This document shows, in pieces, positions 28,436 through 39,888 of a stretch of 64,000 nt of DNA. The notes beneath the pieces were generated by a model. That model made no database searches. It was not told the origin of the DNA and was given only the letters and a program-made list of their open reading frames with translations. The stretch is from Burkholderia gladioli (lineage in GTDB: Bacteria > Pseudomonadota > Gammaproteobacteria > Burkholderiales > Burkholderiaceae): the NCBI RefSeq assembly GCF_000959725.1, contig NZ_CP009323.1:4030001-4094000 (forward strand). The letters are read 5' to 3'. Each line of letters starts with the position of its first letter. The first letter of the stretch is position 1. The position numbers and the translations under genes are program-made.

Positions 28436-30199
28436 ATGAAGCCTGTCGTTCGTCTCACCGCCTCCGCCACGCGCGCCCTGCCGCGCTGGCTGCTGCTCAC
28501 GCTCTGCCTGGTCTACGCGGGCTTCGGCCTGTTTGCCCGCGACCCATGGAAGAACGAGGATGCCGCCGGCTTCGGCGTGATGTGGACGATGGCGGGCGGC
28601 TCGCTGCACGACTGGCTGCTGCCCAACCTGGTCGGCAAGTTCATCACCACGGACGGCCCGCTCGGCTACTGGCTCGGCGCGCTCGGCGTCGAGGCCTTCG
28701 GCCCCTGGTTCTCGGCGAGCAACGCCTCGCGGATCGCCACCGGCATCCTGTTCTGCGTGGCCTGCGCCTTCGTCTGGTACACCGCCTACCTGCTCGGCCG
28801 CCGCCCCGAGGTGCAGCCGTTCAAGTACGCCTTCGGCGGCGAGCCCGAGCCACGCGACTACGGCCGCACGCTGGCCGACGGCGCGCTGCTGGTGCTGCTG
28901 GCCTGCTTCGGGCTGGCCGAGCGCGGCCATGAAACCACCCCGCAACTGGCCCAGTTCGCCTGGGTCGCGATGCTGGTCTACGGCCTGGTGCGGCTGACCG
29001 ACAAGCCGCTGCACGGCGCCACCTGGTGGGGCATCGCGGTCGGCCTGCTGCTGCTGTCCGGCAACCCGGTGCTGGCCGCCGCGCTGATCGTCGGCACCGC
29101 CGTGCTGATGCTGGCCACGCCCGAGGTCCGGCATCGCCACCTGCTGCTGGTCGGCGTGCCGATCGCCGTGCTGCTGTTCGCGCTCTGGCCGCTCGCCGCC
29201 CTCACGCTCTATCCCGACGACGCCAGCTGGTTCTTCAACCAGTGGCTGCACGGCAGCCTGATGCGCTTCTCGGGCCCGCCGACCGCGGTGCTGCGCTACG
29301 CCGCCAAGAACCTGCCGCTGTTCACCTGGCCGGCCTGGCCGCTGGCAATCTGGGCCTGGGTGAGCTGGAAGGGCTGGCGCCGCCGGCCGCACATCGCCGT
29401 GCCGCTCGCGGTGGCTGCCCCGCTGGTCGCGCTGGTGATCCTGCAGAGCCAGGAAACCAACCGCGTCTACATGCTGCTGCTGCCACCGCTGGCGGTGCTT
29501 GCCACCTTCGCCCTGCCCACCTTGAAGCGTGGCGCGATCAACGCGATCGACTGGTTCGCGGTGCTCAGCTTCACCATCCTCGGCAGCTTCGTGTGGCTGG
29601 TCTGGCTGGCCTCGATCACCGGCTTCCCGCATCCGCTGGCCCGCAACCTGGCGCGCCTGGTGCCCGGCTACGAATCGCACTTCAACATCCTCGCCTTCGC
29701 CTGCGCGCTGATCGCCACGCTCTGCTGGTGCGCGCTGGTGCGCTGGCGCATCTCGCGCCAGCCCAAGGTGCTGTGGCGCAGCGTGGTGCTCTCGGGCGCC
29801 GGCACCACCCTGATGTGGGTGCTGCTGATGACGCTGTGGCTGCCCTTCGTCAACTACAGCCGGACCTATCGCGACGTGGCGGTGCAGATCGCCGCGCACC
29901 TGCCGGCCGACTACGAGTGCATCTCGCCGGTGCGCCTAGGCGACGCGCAGATCGCCACCTTCGCCTACTTCGGCGACATGCACTTCTCCTTCACCGACGA
30001 CTGCGACGTGATCCTGCGCCAGGACCCGGCCGACTACGGCGAGCCGAGCTCGATGTCGGAATACGTCTGGCGGCTGATCTGGGAAGGCCGCCGCGCGGCC
30101 GACCGCGACGAGCGCTTCCGTCTCTACGAGCGGATCGAGCGGCCCAAGACGCCGATCCGCCGTCATCCGGGACGCGGCGCCCGCATCGCGCGGGATTGA
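28436..30199 (+). CDS. ArnT-like GT-C glycosyltransferase
   Basis: A 587-residue membrane protein with at least ten hydrophobic helices and a soluble C-terminal domain from about residue 490. The first periplasmic loop holds acidic residues Asp36, Glu41 and Asp42 in the RDPWKNED segment, placed like the catalytic Asp-Glu of ArnT/PMT enzymes that use polyprenyl-phosphate sugars. It is clearly distinct from the arnT at 47206-48888. Substrate is unknown; a lipid A, core or cell-wall glycan acceptor is possible. The MATE-family gene starts 3 bases after its stop, so they form an operon. Confidence 0.78.
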   Translation: MKPVVRLTASATRALPRWLLLTLCLVYAGFGLFARDPWKNEDAAGFGVMWTMAGGSLHDWLLPNLVGKFITTDGPLGYWLGALGVEAFGPWFSASNASRIATGILFCVACAFVWYTAYLLGRRPEVQPFKYAFGGEPEPRDYGRTLADGALLVLLACFGLAERGHETTPQLAQFAWVAMLVYGLVRLTDKPLHGATWWGIAVGLLLLSGNPVLAAALIVGTAVLMLATPEVRHRHLLLVGVPIAVLLFALWPLAALTLYPDDASWFFNQWLHGSLMRFSGPPTAVLRYAAKNLPLFTWPAWPLAIWAWVSWKGWRRRPHIAVPLAVAAPLVALVILQSQETNRVYMLLLPPLAVLATFALPTLKRGAINAIDWFAVLSFTILGSFVWLVWLASITGFPHPLARNLARLVPGYESHFNILAFACALIATLCWCALVRWRISRQPKVLWRSVVLSGAGTTLMWVLLMTLWLPFVNYSRTYRDVAVQIAAHLPADYECISPVRLGDAQIATFAYFGDMHFSFTDDCDVILRQDPADYGEPSSMSEYVWRLIWEGRRAADRDERFRLYERIERPKTPIRRHPGRGARIARD

Positions 30200-30201
30200 G
30201 C

Positions 30202-31557
30202 ATGTTCGCCGACGTCCGCCGCATCGCCGGCCTCGCCTGGCCGGTGCTGATCGGCCAGCTCGCGATCATCGCCTTCGGCGTGATCGACACCGCGATGGTG
30301 GGCCGCTACTCGGCCGTCGACCTGGCCGCGCTCGGGCTCGGCTCGTCGATCTACGTGTCGGTCTTCATCGGCCTGACCGGGATCCTTTCGGCGCTGCAGC
30401 CGATCGCGGGCCAGTTGTACGGCGCGCGCCACTTCCAGGAGATCGGCGAGGAAGTGCGCCAGGCGATGTGGCTGGCGGCGATGCTGGCGGTGCCCGGCTT
30501 CCTGCTGCTGCACTTCCCGAACCTGCTGCTGCGCCTCGCGCACACGCCGCCCGAGCTGCACGACCGCACTGTCGACTACCTGCGCATCCTGTCCTTCGGG
30601 CTGCCGGCCAGCCTGATGTTCCGCATCTACAACGCGCTGACCAACGCGGCCGGCAAGCCTCGGCTGGCGATGATCCTGCAGATCGGCGCGCTGGCGCTGA
30701 AGATCCCGCTCAACATCTGGTTCATCTTCGGCGGCCTGGGCGTGCCGGCCCTGGGCGGCCCCGGCTGCGGGCTGGCCAGCACCCTGATCAACTGGGCGCT
30801 CGCGCTGATCGGCTTCACCCTGGTCACGCGGCTCAACGTGTTCGCGCCGCTGGGCATCTTCGCGCGCTTGTGCACGCCGACCTGGGAGCGCCAAAAGGCG
30901 CTGCTCAAGCTCGGCCTGCCGATGGGGCTGTCCTACCTGATCGAGGTGACCTCCTACACCTTCATGGCGCTGTTCATCGCGCATTTCGGCACCACCACGC
31001 TGGCCGGCCACCAGATTGCCGGCAACCTCGGCGCGGTGCTCTACATGACGCCGCTGTCGATCGGCATCGCCGCCTCGACCCTGGTGGCGCGCTCGCTCGG
31101 CGCCGGCCGCCCCGACGAGGGGCGGCTGCTGGCGCGGCACGGCGTGAGCTTCGCGGCGATGACCGCGATCGGCTATGCCTGCGTGGTGCTGCTGCTGCGC
31201 CAGCGCATCATCGGCGCCTACACGCCGAACCCGGCCGTGATGGCCGCCGCCCTGCCGCTGGTCACGATCGTTGCCTTCTACCACTGCGTGGACGCGATCC
31301 AGGTCACCACCGCCTTCGTGCTGCGCGCCTACAAGGTGGCGGTGGTGCCGACCGTGATCTACGCGGTCGCGCTGTGGGGCGTCGGGGTGGGCGGCGGCTA
31401 CCTGCTCGGCTTCGACGTCGGCGGCTGGGTGCCGGCCGCGCTGACCGGCGCGCGCGGCTTCTGGAGCGCCAACTTCGTGAGCCTGCTGATCGCCGGCGCG
31501 GCCCTGGTGCTCTACCTGCGCCACGTCAGCCGGCGCCAGTTGCGCGACGCGGGCTGA
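30202..31557 (+). CDS. MATE family efflux transporter
   Basis: A 451-residue multidrug-and-toxin-extrusion protein of NorM type with twelve membrane helices in two halves. Family motifs: the N-terminal GLAWPVLIGQLAIIAFGVIDT with VGRYSAVDLAALGLG, and the second half LGLPMGLSYLIEVTSYTFMAL with GHQIAGNL. It is driven by H+ or Na+. The 2-base gap to the glycosyltransferase gene implies co-expression; the MATE/MOP superfamily also contains lipid-linked sugar flippases, but the sequence here looks like NorM rather than Wzx/MurJ. Confidence 0.88.
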   Translation: MFADVRRIAGLAWPVLIGQLAIIAFGVIDTAMVGRYSAVDLAALGLGSSIYVSVFIGLTGILSALQPIAGQLYGARHFQEIGEEVRQAMWLAAMLAVPGFLLLHFPNLLLRLAHTPPELHDRTVDYLRILSFGLPASLMFRIYNALTNAAGKPRLAMILQIGALALKIPLNIWFIFGGLGVPALGGPGCGLASTLINWALALIGFTLVTRLNVFAPLGIFARLCTPTWERQKALLKLGLPMGLSYLIEVTSYTFMALFIAHFGTTTLAGHQIAGNLGAVLYMTPLSIGIAASTLVARSLGAGRPDEGRLLARHGVSFAAMTAIGYACVVLLLRQRIIGAYTPNPAVMAAALPLVTIVAFYHCVDAIQVTTAFVLRAYKVAVVPTVIYAVALWGVGVGGGYLLGFDVGGWVPAALTGARGFWSANFVSLLIAGAALVLYLRHVSRRQLRDAG

Positions 31558-31962
31558 ACGACCGGCCGGGGCGTGAGCCGGAATGGCCAGGCGCCGCGCC
31601 AGCCGCCGGATTCGACCTGACGTGCGCCAAGGGGCCAGCCGCGACGGCGGCCCGAATACTTCCTGGCGAAACGATCGGCGCGATTGGCTGCGCCAAAGCC
31701 CATCCTGCCCGCGTCCCGCGGCTCCCGACCTCCCGGAAATCCACCGCCCGACTGGAGGCTTCCGTCAAACTTGGTCAAAACGGCCCGCCGCCGGCCCTTC
31801 TCCCCTTTACAGCCCCCGTCGCGATGCGCAACACTGCGCGCGCTGCCTCAAAAAGGGCACGCATTTGTCCTATGCTTGATCGCACGACATCGGCCGTTCG
31901 CATCGCATCATCGCCTGTCCGTCATAACAGCGGTTCCACCGCTCTACTGGGGAGTCCTTGCC
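31558..31962. other. 405-base stretch without a gene
   Basis: No coding frame with a ribosome site, no clear repeat and no terminator with a T-run was seen after the MATE gene. It presumably contains the promoter of the ComEA-like gene; no hexamer pair stands out. Confidence 0.4.
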
Positions 31963-32607
31963 ATGCTGAAAAAACTGCTGCTGTTGCTCACCCTGTCGCT
32001 CTCGCTGGGCGCCACCTTCGCGGCGGCCGTCGAGGTCAATACCGCCGACCAGGCCGCGCTCGAATCGGTGAAGGGCCTCGGCCCGGTGAAATCCAAGGCG
32101 ATCATCGACGAACGCGCCAAGAACGGCCCGTTCAAGAGCGCCGATGACCTGGCCAGCCGCGTCAAGGGGCTCGGACAGAAGTCAGTCGCCAACCTCGAGG
32201 CCGCCGGCCTGACGATCGGCGGCTCCTCGACGCCGCCGACCGGCGCCAAGGCCAGCCAGCCCGCCACGCGCGCCACCAAGACCCAGGCCGGCACCAGCAC
32301 CGGCACGCCGGCGCCCGCGCCGAGCGCGACCACGCCGTCCACCTCGACCGCGCCGGCCCCGTCCACCACGGCAGGCACCACCCAGACGGGCGCGGCCGCC
32401 GCCAACGCGGCCTCGCAGCCGACCAAGCCCGCCAAGGCGAGCCGTGCCTCGCGCAAGAAGGACAAGGCGGCGGCCGCCGCCAGCGCCGCGGCGGCAGGCA
32501 GCGCCCCGGCCGCGGCAACCGCCACGACCGGCGCCTCGGAGCCCAAGGCCAAGAAGCCCAGGAAGTCGAAGAAGAGTCAGGCCGCATCGGCCGCGTCAGG
32601 CGCCTGA
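31963..32607 (+). CDS. ComEA-like secreted helix-hairpin-helix protein with basic Ala/Lys tail
   Basis: A 214-residue protein with a signal peptide (MLKKLLLLLTLSLSLGATFA, cleaved about residue 22) and one ComEA-type helix-hairpin-helix domain at about residues 24-82 (VNTADQAALESVKGLGPVKSKAI). ComEA binds incoming DNA in the periplasm. The second half, residues 88-214, is low-complexity Ala/Thr/Pro then Lys/Ala/Ser-rich, resembling histone H1 tails, and would add more DNA contact. ComEA proteins usually lack such a tail. GGGGAG precedes the ATG at 31963. Confidence 0.8.
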   Translation: MLKKLLLLLTLSLSLGATFAAAVEVNTADQAALESVKGLGPVKSKAIIDERAKNGPFKSADDLASRVKGLGQKSVANLEAAGLTIGGSSTPPTGAKASQPATRATKTQAGTSTGTPAPAPSATTPSTSTAPAPSTTAGTTQTGAAAANAASQPTKPAKASRASRKKDKAAAAASAAAAGSAPAAATATTGASEPKAKKPRKSKKSQAASAASGA

Positions 32608-32711
32608 CCCGTCGGCCCGCCGCGCGAGATGCGGCTGGCCGCGAACACAAGCCCGGCGCCGCCCTCGCGGCGCCGTTTCAGGAAGTGGGAACCCGGCATC
32701 GGAGAGAAATC

Positions 32712-33146
32712 ATGGGTCTGCTCGATATGGTGACTGGCGCGCTAGGCGGCCAGAATGGCGGCGGCAATCAGGGCGCACTGCTCGCCGCCGCGCTCGAATT
32801 CGTCAACAACCAGCCCGGCGGGCTGAACGGCCTGATCGAGAAGTTCCGCCAGGGCGGCGTGGGCGACGTGATCGGTTCGTGGGTCGGCACCGGCGCGAAC
32901 CAGCCGATCTCGCCCGACACGCTCCAGAACGTGCTCGGCTCGGACACCGTCACCTCGCTCGCCAACAAGGCCGGCGTCGATCCCTCGACGGCCTCGAACC
33001 TGCTGGCCCAGGTGCTGCCGCACCTGGTCAATCACGCCACCCCGGACGGCAACGTGCCGGCCGACGGCCAGGTCGACGCGCCGAACCTGCTCGGCACGCT
33101 CTCGCAGCTGGCCGGCCTGTTCGGCGGCGGCAACAAGACCGCCTGA
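32712..33146 (+). CDS. YidB-like protein (DUF937)
   Basis: A 144-residue protein of the YidB/DUF937 family, known for the start MGLLDMVTGALGG and the later GVDPSTASNLLAQVLPHLVNH segment. Family function is not established. It is glycine- and asparagine-rich at the N-terminus and at the end. GGAGAG is placed 7 bases before the ATG. It is 104 bases after the ComEA-like gene. Confidence 0.85.
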   Translation: MGLLDMVTGALGGQNGGGNQGALLAAALEFVNNQPGGLNGLIEKFRQGGVGDVIGSWVGTGANQPISPDTLQNVLGSDTVTSLANKAGVDPSTASNLLAQVLPHLVNHATPDGNVPADGQVDAPNLLGTLSQLAGLFGGGNKTA

Positions 33147-33200
33147 TTCGCCGCCAGCCCTCGTCCGCGTCCGGTCGCCAGGCCGGGGCGCGGTCGAAGG

Positions 33201-33235
33201 CGCGGGCCCGGGCCGCAGCCTGCCCCGGGCCCGCG
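33201..33235. repeat. GC-only perfect hairpin between the YidB-like and Cys/His genes
   Basis: Twelve-bp arms CGCGGGCCCGGG and CCCGGGCCCGCG (33201-33212, 33224-33235) enclose an 11-base loop. There is no T-run, so it is not a standard terminator; Rho-independent pausing or mRNA protection are possibilities. Confidence 0.5.
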
Positions 33236-33284
33236 GCGGCGCAACCCGCGAGCCGGCGAACCGGCCGCCCTCACGAGCCGCCGC

Positions 33285-34343
33285 ATGGACTTCACCAGCG
33301 CCCAGGCAACCATCTCCGACGCCGCGATCCACGATCCGCTGCTCGCGCATTTCCTCTCGGCCATCCTCTTCAGCCACCCCGGCGACGCGATCAAGAAGAG
33401 CGCGCGCGCCGTCTACGGCAAGTTCGCGCGCCCCGGCAAGAACGCGGCCTGGACCTGCCGGCACGCGGGCTGCACGCGCGCCTCGATCTGGTCGCACGAG
33501 ATCTCGGAAGGCAAGATCACGCGCTGCCTGGCGCGCGACATCGAGGGGCGGCGCTATGTCGACGTGCTCGCGCCGGACCTGTCGGGCAACCCCTATCGCT
33601 ACGCCTTCAAGCATGTCGCGACCCGCTCGGCGACCACCTTCCTCGGCTACTGCCAGGAACACGACAACCTGCTGTTCCGCGATCTCGACAACGGCCTGAC
33701 GCGCTACGACGACACCCAGCTCAACGCGCAGTACCTGCGCTCGCTGAAGAAGCGCGCCTACGAGACCGAGCGCCAGATCGCGATCTGGCAGGACATCGCC
33801 GTCGAACTGCGCCAGCTCGACGAGGCCTCGCATGCCGAGCTGGCGGCCGCGAGCGAGCGCGTCGAGCGCAACCTCGCCGAGCTGCGCGAGTCGCTCGCGC
33901 GCTGGCAACGCGTCTACGAACAGGTCCGCGCCGGCCTGGAAGCGGGCCGCCCCGCCGTCGGCTCGCGCTGCCACCAGCTCGCGGCGCCCGGCTACCTGTT
34001 CTCCGGCGTGGTGGACCTGAGCCAACCGGGCGACACCGAACCCCTCGTGGTGTTCCTGCTGAAAGCCGACTTCGCCGACGAGAGCGCCTTCTTCGTCGGC
34101 GCGCTCGACAATGCTCACGGCGACGGCATCCTCGACCATCACGATCTCGGCGCCTCGGACGGCCGACAGCAGGTCGCGCAGTACCTGCTGTCGATGAAAT
34201 CCGGCTTCGTCTTCTCGCCCGATTTCGAGGCCGGGCTGCCCGAGGCCGCGCGGGCGGCCTTCCATCGCAGTCCTGATTTCGAACGGGGCTCGCTCGCATT
34301 CGACGCCGTGTATTGCGAGCGCTTCCTGTTCGGCGCCGGCTGA
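33285..34343 (+). CDS. Unrecognised protein with HNH/treble-clef-like Cys/His cluster and coiled coil
   Basis: I cannot name this 352-residue protein. Its N-terminal half has Cys58-x4-Cys63, then SHEIS with His71, Cys81, and a second pair Cys123-x2-His126 in FLGYCQEHDNLLF. This spacing (two Cys, a Ser-His, and a later Cys-x2-His-Asp) looks like a zinc-ribbon or treble-clef module of the HNH type, and I recall similar patterns in unannotated bacterial proteins. Residues about 155-230 are helical and charged, likely coiled coil. The C-terminal 110 residues have no motif I know. No signal peptide or membrane segment. Its neighbours give no clue. Confidence 0.7.
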   Translation: MDFTSAQATISDAAIHDPLLAHFLSAILFSHPGDAIKKSARAVYGKFARPGKNAAWTCRHAGCTRASIWSHEISEGKITRCLARDIEGRRYVDVLAPDLSGNPYRYAFKHVATRSATTFLGYCQEHDNLLFRDLDNGLTRYDDTQLNAQYLRSLKKRAYETERQIAIWQDIAVELRQLDEASHAELAAASERVERNLAELRESLARWQRVYEQVRAGLEAGRPAVGSRCHQLAAPGYLFSGVVDLSQPGDTEPLVVFLLKADFADESAFFVGALDNAHGDGILDHHDLGASDGRQQVAQYLLSMKSGFVFSPDFEAGLPEAARAAFHRSPDFERGSLAFDAVYCERFLFGAG

Positions 34344-34376
34344 GCCGCCGGCAACAGCCGAAACAAGCGACGGCCG

Positions 34377-34402
34377 AAAAAAAACCCCGCCGAAGCGGGG
34401 TT
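34377..34402 (-). terminator. Intrinsic terminator after clpB
   Basis: Stem AACCCCGC / GCGGGGTT (34383-34390, 34395-34402) with a CGAA loop on the plus strand (TTCG on the minus), followed on the minus strand by a run of eight T residues (34377-34384). Confidence 0.85.
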
Positions 34403-34434
34403 CCCGAAGCCCTTGCCAATCGCGCGGCTTCGCC

Positions 34435-37032
<2,598 letters not shown>

Positions 37033-37062
37033 GAAGAGACCTCCAATTTTCGAATAGCTCCA

Positions 37063-37090
37063 ACATGAGGCTGCTTGCCGGGGTTTCAAG
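37063..37090 (-). promoter_or_regulatory. Sigma-32 (heat-shock) promoter of clpB
   Basis: On the minus strand CTTGAAA (37084-37090), a 13-base spacer and CCTCATGT (37063-37070) match the RpoH consensus CTTGAAA-N11-16-CCCCATNT in all but one base. It ends about 30 bases before the clpB ATG. Confidence 0.85.
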
Positions 37091-37310
37091 CGCTCGCTAG
37101 GCAAGATGTGTGCCTTGCGGCGTTCAGCCCCGCCCGGCATGGCTTGGCCGAATGGGGCCCGAGCCCGGCGAAGCGCAGGGAGCAGGCGCGGGATTCGGTC
37201 TGCCCGGGCGGCGTCCAGGCTCGATGACGGCGCCAGCCTGGCTGCGTCAGGATAGCGAGAAACGAGGCTGGATGGCGACGGACGCCGCCGTTGGGAGGAA
37301 GCGCGGGCGC

Positions 37311-37781
37311 TCAGGCCGGCTCGACGACGATCGGCACGATGCCGAGCGCGGCCGCCAGCGGCGAGGCGGGGCGCGAGAGTTCGGCGATCGTGTGGCGGTC
37401 CAGTTCGGAGAAGAAGGCCTCGCGCGCGGCGTACAGCACGCCCTTGAGGCGGCAATGCGGCTCGATCACGCAGGAACGGTGCTCGACGCCCTGCCCCTCG
37501 CCGCCGAAACAGCCCACCAGGGCAAAATCGCTCTCGGTGGCGCGCACCACCTCGCCGATCGTCAGCCGCCCCGAATTCGCGTTGATGCGCAGGCCGCCGT
37601 TGCGACCGCGCACGGTGTCGACCCAGCCGAGCTCGCCGAGCCGCTGCACCACCTTCATCAGGTGATTCTTCGAGATGCCGTAGGCATCCGAGATCTCCTG
37701 GATCGTCGACAGGCCTTCGCTGCGCACCGCCAGGAACAGCATCACGCGCAGCGAGTAGTCGGTGTAGTCGGTCAGTCTCAT
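37311..37781 (-). CDS. nsrR: Nitric-oxide-sensing repressor NsrR (Rrf2 family)
   Basis: A 156-residue Rrf2-type regulator with an Fe-S cluster that senses NO. The winged helix ([24 protein letters not shown]-like [21 protein letters not shown]) matches E. coli NsrR closely, as does the tail [14 protein letters not shown]. The three cluster cysteines are Cys91, Cys104 and Cys110. The Cys91-Cys104 gap is 12 residues versus 4 in E. coli NsrR. The longer upstream frame is rejected because the family starts at this MRLT. It is divergent from the globin gene, which it may control. Confidence 0.85.
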   Translation of the reverse strand: MRLTDYTDYSLRVMLFLAVRSEGLSTIQEISDAYGISKNHLMKVVQRLGELGWVDTVRGRNGGLRINANSGRLTIGEVVRATESDFALVGCFGGEGQGVEHRSCVIEPHCRLKGVLYAAREAFFSELDRHTIAELSRPASPLAAALGIVPIVVEPA

Positions 37782-37959
37782 GAGCGAAGTCGATCGTGTC
37801 GTTGAGGTGCCAGCGTCGGCGGCCGCCGCCGGATACAGGCGCCTGCCGAAACGGAAATCGCGCGATAATATGCGCCCTGGAAGCACTTTTTGGCGGATGG
37901 CCGTTCGCTATTGTGCGACAAAATCGCGACAGTGTAGCGGCCCCGTTCTCCCTTCGACC

Positions 37960-38544
37960 ATGATCCCGACCAATCCGGCCCTCGAACTGGCCGCCCGCCC
38001 CTCCCCCGAAGCGGTCTCGCCCGCGCCCGCCGGCCCGCGCGAGGCCGAGCCGAGCGAGGACAATATCCGCGGCCTGGTCGACGCGTTTTATCTGCAGGTG
38101 CGCGCCGATCCCCTGCTCGGCCCCGTGTTCGGTGCCCGGCTCGACGGCCGCTGGGACGAGCACCTGCCGAAGATGGTCGCGTTCTGGTCGAACCTGGTGC
38201 TCGGCACCAAGGGATATCGCGGCAACCTGCAGGCCAGGCACCAGCCGCTCGAAGGCGTCGAGCCGGCGCATTTCAGCCGCTGGCTGGCCCTGTTTCTGAG
38301 GACCGTCGAGGCGCGCTACCAGCCGGCCGCCGCGGTGCGCTTCATGGAGCCGGCGCTGCGCATCGCGCAAAGCCTGCAGTTGAGCCGCTTCGGCTGGGAC
38401 TACCGGATTCCCGACGAGCAGCAGGCCCTGCTCGACGCGATCGCGCCGAAACGACCACGCGACGACGACGCGCATCCGGCACGGCCGCGCGGCGAGCCGT
38501 TCCCGGCCCGCATCATCGGCCGGGGCGCCGACGACGGCGCCTGA
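37960..38544 (+). CDS. Group III truncated haemoglobin
   Basis: A 194-residue globin of the trHb3 type. The helical core ([47 protein letters not shown] with the probable proximal His) is typical of group III, which has conserved Trp and His residues there. Flanking tails are low-complexity: about 30 residues at the N-terminus and 35 charged residues at the C-terminus. Group III globins are linked to NO or oxygen chemistry; gene position divergent from nsrR supports an NO role. Confidence 0.85.
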   Translation: MIPTNPALELAARPSPEAVSPAPAGPREAEPSEDNIRGLVDAFYLQVRADPLLGPVFGARLDGRWDEHLPKMVAFWSNLVLGTKGYRGNLQARHQPLEGVEPAHFSRWLALFLRTVEARYQPAAAVRFMEPALRIAQSLQLSRFGWDYRIPDEQQALLDAIAPKRPRDDDAHPARPRGEPFPARIIGRGADDGA

Positions 38545-38572
38545 GCCAGCCCTTCCCCGGAATCCTCGACGC

Positions 38573-39769
38573 CTAGCCGACGAAGCCGGCCAGCCAGTCC
38601 TTCAAGGCGCCGATCTCGCGCAGCGCGAGCAAGTCGCGCTCCAACTCGGCCAGCGCGCGACGCAGGCCGGCGATGTCGTCGCCGAGCGTGCGCAGCGCCG
38701 TGTCGGGCGACAGCACGGCATTCGCGCCGATCCCGTAGCCATGCCGGAAATCCGCCTCGACGCGATGCAGTTCGCGATCGAGCGAGGCCAACTGGGCTTT
38801 CAGGATGCCGTTGTAATGCCGCAACAATTCGTCGCCGGCACCGGCAAGCCGGTCCGCATCGGCGGCGCCCAGGTCGCGCTCCAGTTCGAGCAGTTGCAGC
38901 AGGTCCTGCTTGTCGTAGGCGCGGTTGAGCCGCTGCATCAGTGCGGTCTTGCGCTCGCGTTCGTCCGCATCGGGCTCGCGATCGGGGTGGAGCGCGCTGG
39001 CCAGGCGCCGGTAGAGATCGCGCAGCGAGCGGCTGACCTGCGCCGGCGCCATCTCGGGCACCGCCTCGGTGTCGGTGCGATCCGCCTCCGCCTCGGCCGG
39101 GCTTTCCGGCTGCGCTTGCGCGGTGGCGGCACGCGCCGCCTCGGCCGCCTTGCGCTTCGAGCTCGAGGCCCGCTGGCGCTCGCCACGCTGGGCCTGGCGC
39201 GCCTGCGCGTCGGCCGAGGCGCGTGCCTCCTGCGCGTCCAGCTCGGCCTGGATCCGAAGCATCATCGCTTCCTCGGATTCGTCCTCGGGCGGCTCGGCCG
39301 CGGCATGCCCCGGCGCGGCATCCTCGGCCGGTGCCGCATCGCGCCGGCGCGACTTGCCGCCACGACGGCCGGCATCGCCTGCAGCCTGCCCCATCGCCGC
39401 CGCGCCATGGCGGGCGAGGATCGCGCGCAATTCGCGATCCGCGTCGGCGCCGAGCAGCGGCCGCGCGAAATGCACGATCAATTGCGATGCCAGCTCGCGC
39501 TCGGCCCGGCTCAGCCCCTTCATCTCGGCGGCGACATCGAGCTGGCGCACCAGCTCGGTCTCGCGCGCGCTCAGTTCGCGCGCGAGCGGCACCCATTCCT
39601 CGACGTAGCGCTGCTGGAACGGCGGCCAGACCGTCTCCCAGGCGCGCAGCCGCTCGCGGCGCGCGGCCACCTGCCGGGTCAGCGCGTTGAAGCTGCGTTG
39701 CGAAGGGGACAAGCCGGCACTGCCGTCTTGCGGCACCAGCAGGATGGCGCCGGGTGGGGATTCGGTCAT
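38573..39769 (-). CDS. J-domain protein with C-terminal J domain
   Basis: A 398-residue DnaJ-like co-chaperone candidate. The HPD motif is at residues 261-263 in [16 protein letters not shown], followed by the matching helix ([21 protein letters not shown]). The N-terminal 120 residues are helical and charged; residues about 120-240 are Ala/Glu/Arg-rich low-complexity. The last 100 residues are helical. It lacks G/F and zinc-finger regions, so it is class C. Downstream gap to the globin stop is 28 bases, tail to tail. Partner DnaK not in this window. Confidence 0.82.
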   Translation of the reverse strand: MTESPPGAILLVPQDGSAGLSPSQRSFNALTRQVAARRERLRAWETVWPPFQQRYVEEWVPLARELSARETELVRQLDVAAEMKGLSRAERELASQLIVHFARPLLGADADRELRAILARHGAAAMGQAAGDAGRRGGKSRRRDAAPAEDAAPGHAAAEPPEDESEEAMMLRIQAELDAQEARASADAQARQAQRGERQRASSSKRKAAEAARAATAQAQPESPAEAEADRTDTEAVPEMAPAQVSRSLRDLYRRLASALHPDREPDADERERKTALMQRLNRAYDKQDLLQLLELERDLGAADADRLAGAGDELLRHYNGILKAQLASLDRELHRVEADFRHGYGIGANAVLSPDTALRTLGDDIAGLRRALAELERDLLALREIGALKDWLAGFVG

Positions 39770-39888
39770 GATCGGGGAGACACTGCGCGGGAGTTCGGGC
39801 GAGGCGCGATGGTAGCGGGCCGGCTGGCCTTCGTCGAGCCGAGCCGAATGAAGTCAGCCGAGGCGCGTCGCCCGGCTTGCCGCCGCCC

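Noticed and set aside
37782..37959. NsrR operator or FNR box between nsrR and the globin gene
   Set aside because: No near-palindromic AAGATGYA-type site is present; TTGT-GCG-ACAA is too short to claim.
37033..38475. Upstream continuation of the clpB frame through the nsrR and globin region
   Set aside because: The ClpB family starts at MRIDKLT (37032), with a ribosome site and heat-shock promoter; the extension is antisense to the globin and a shadow of nsrR.
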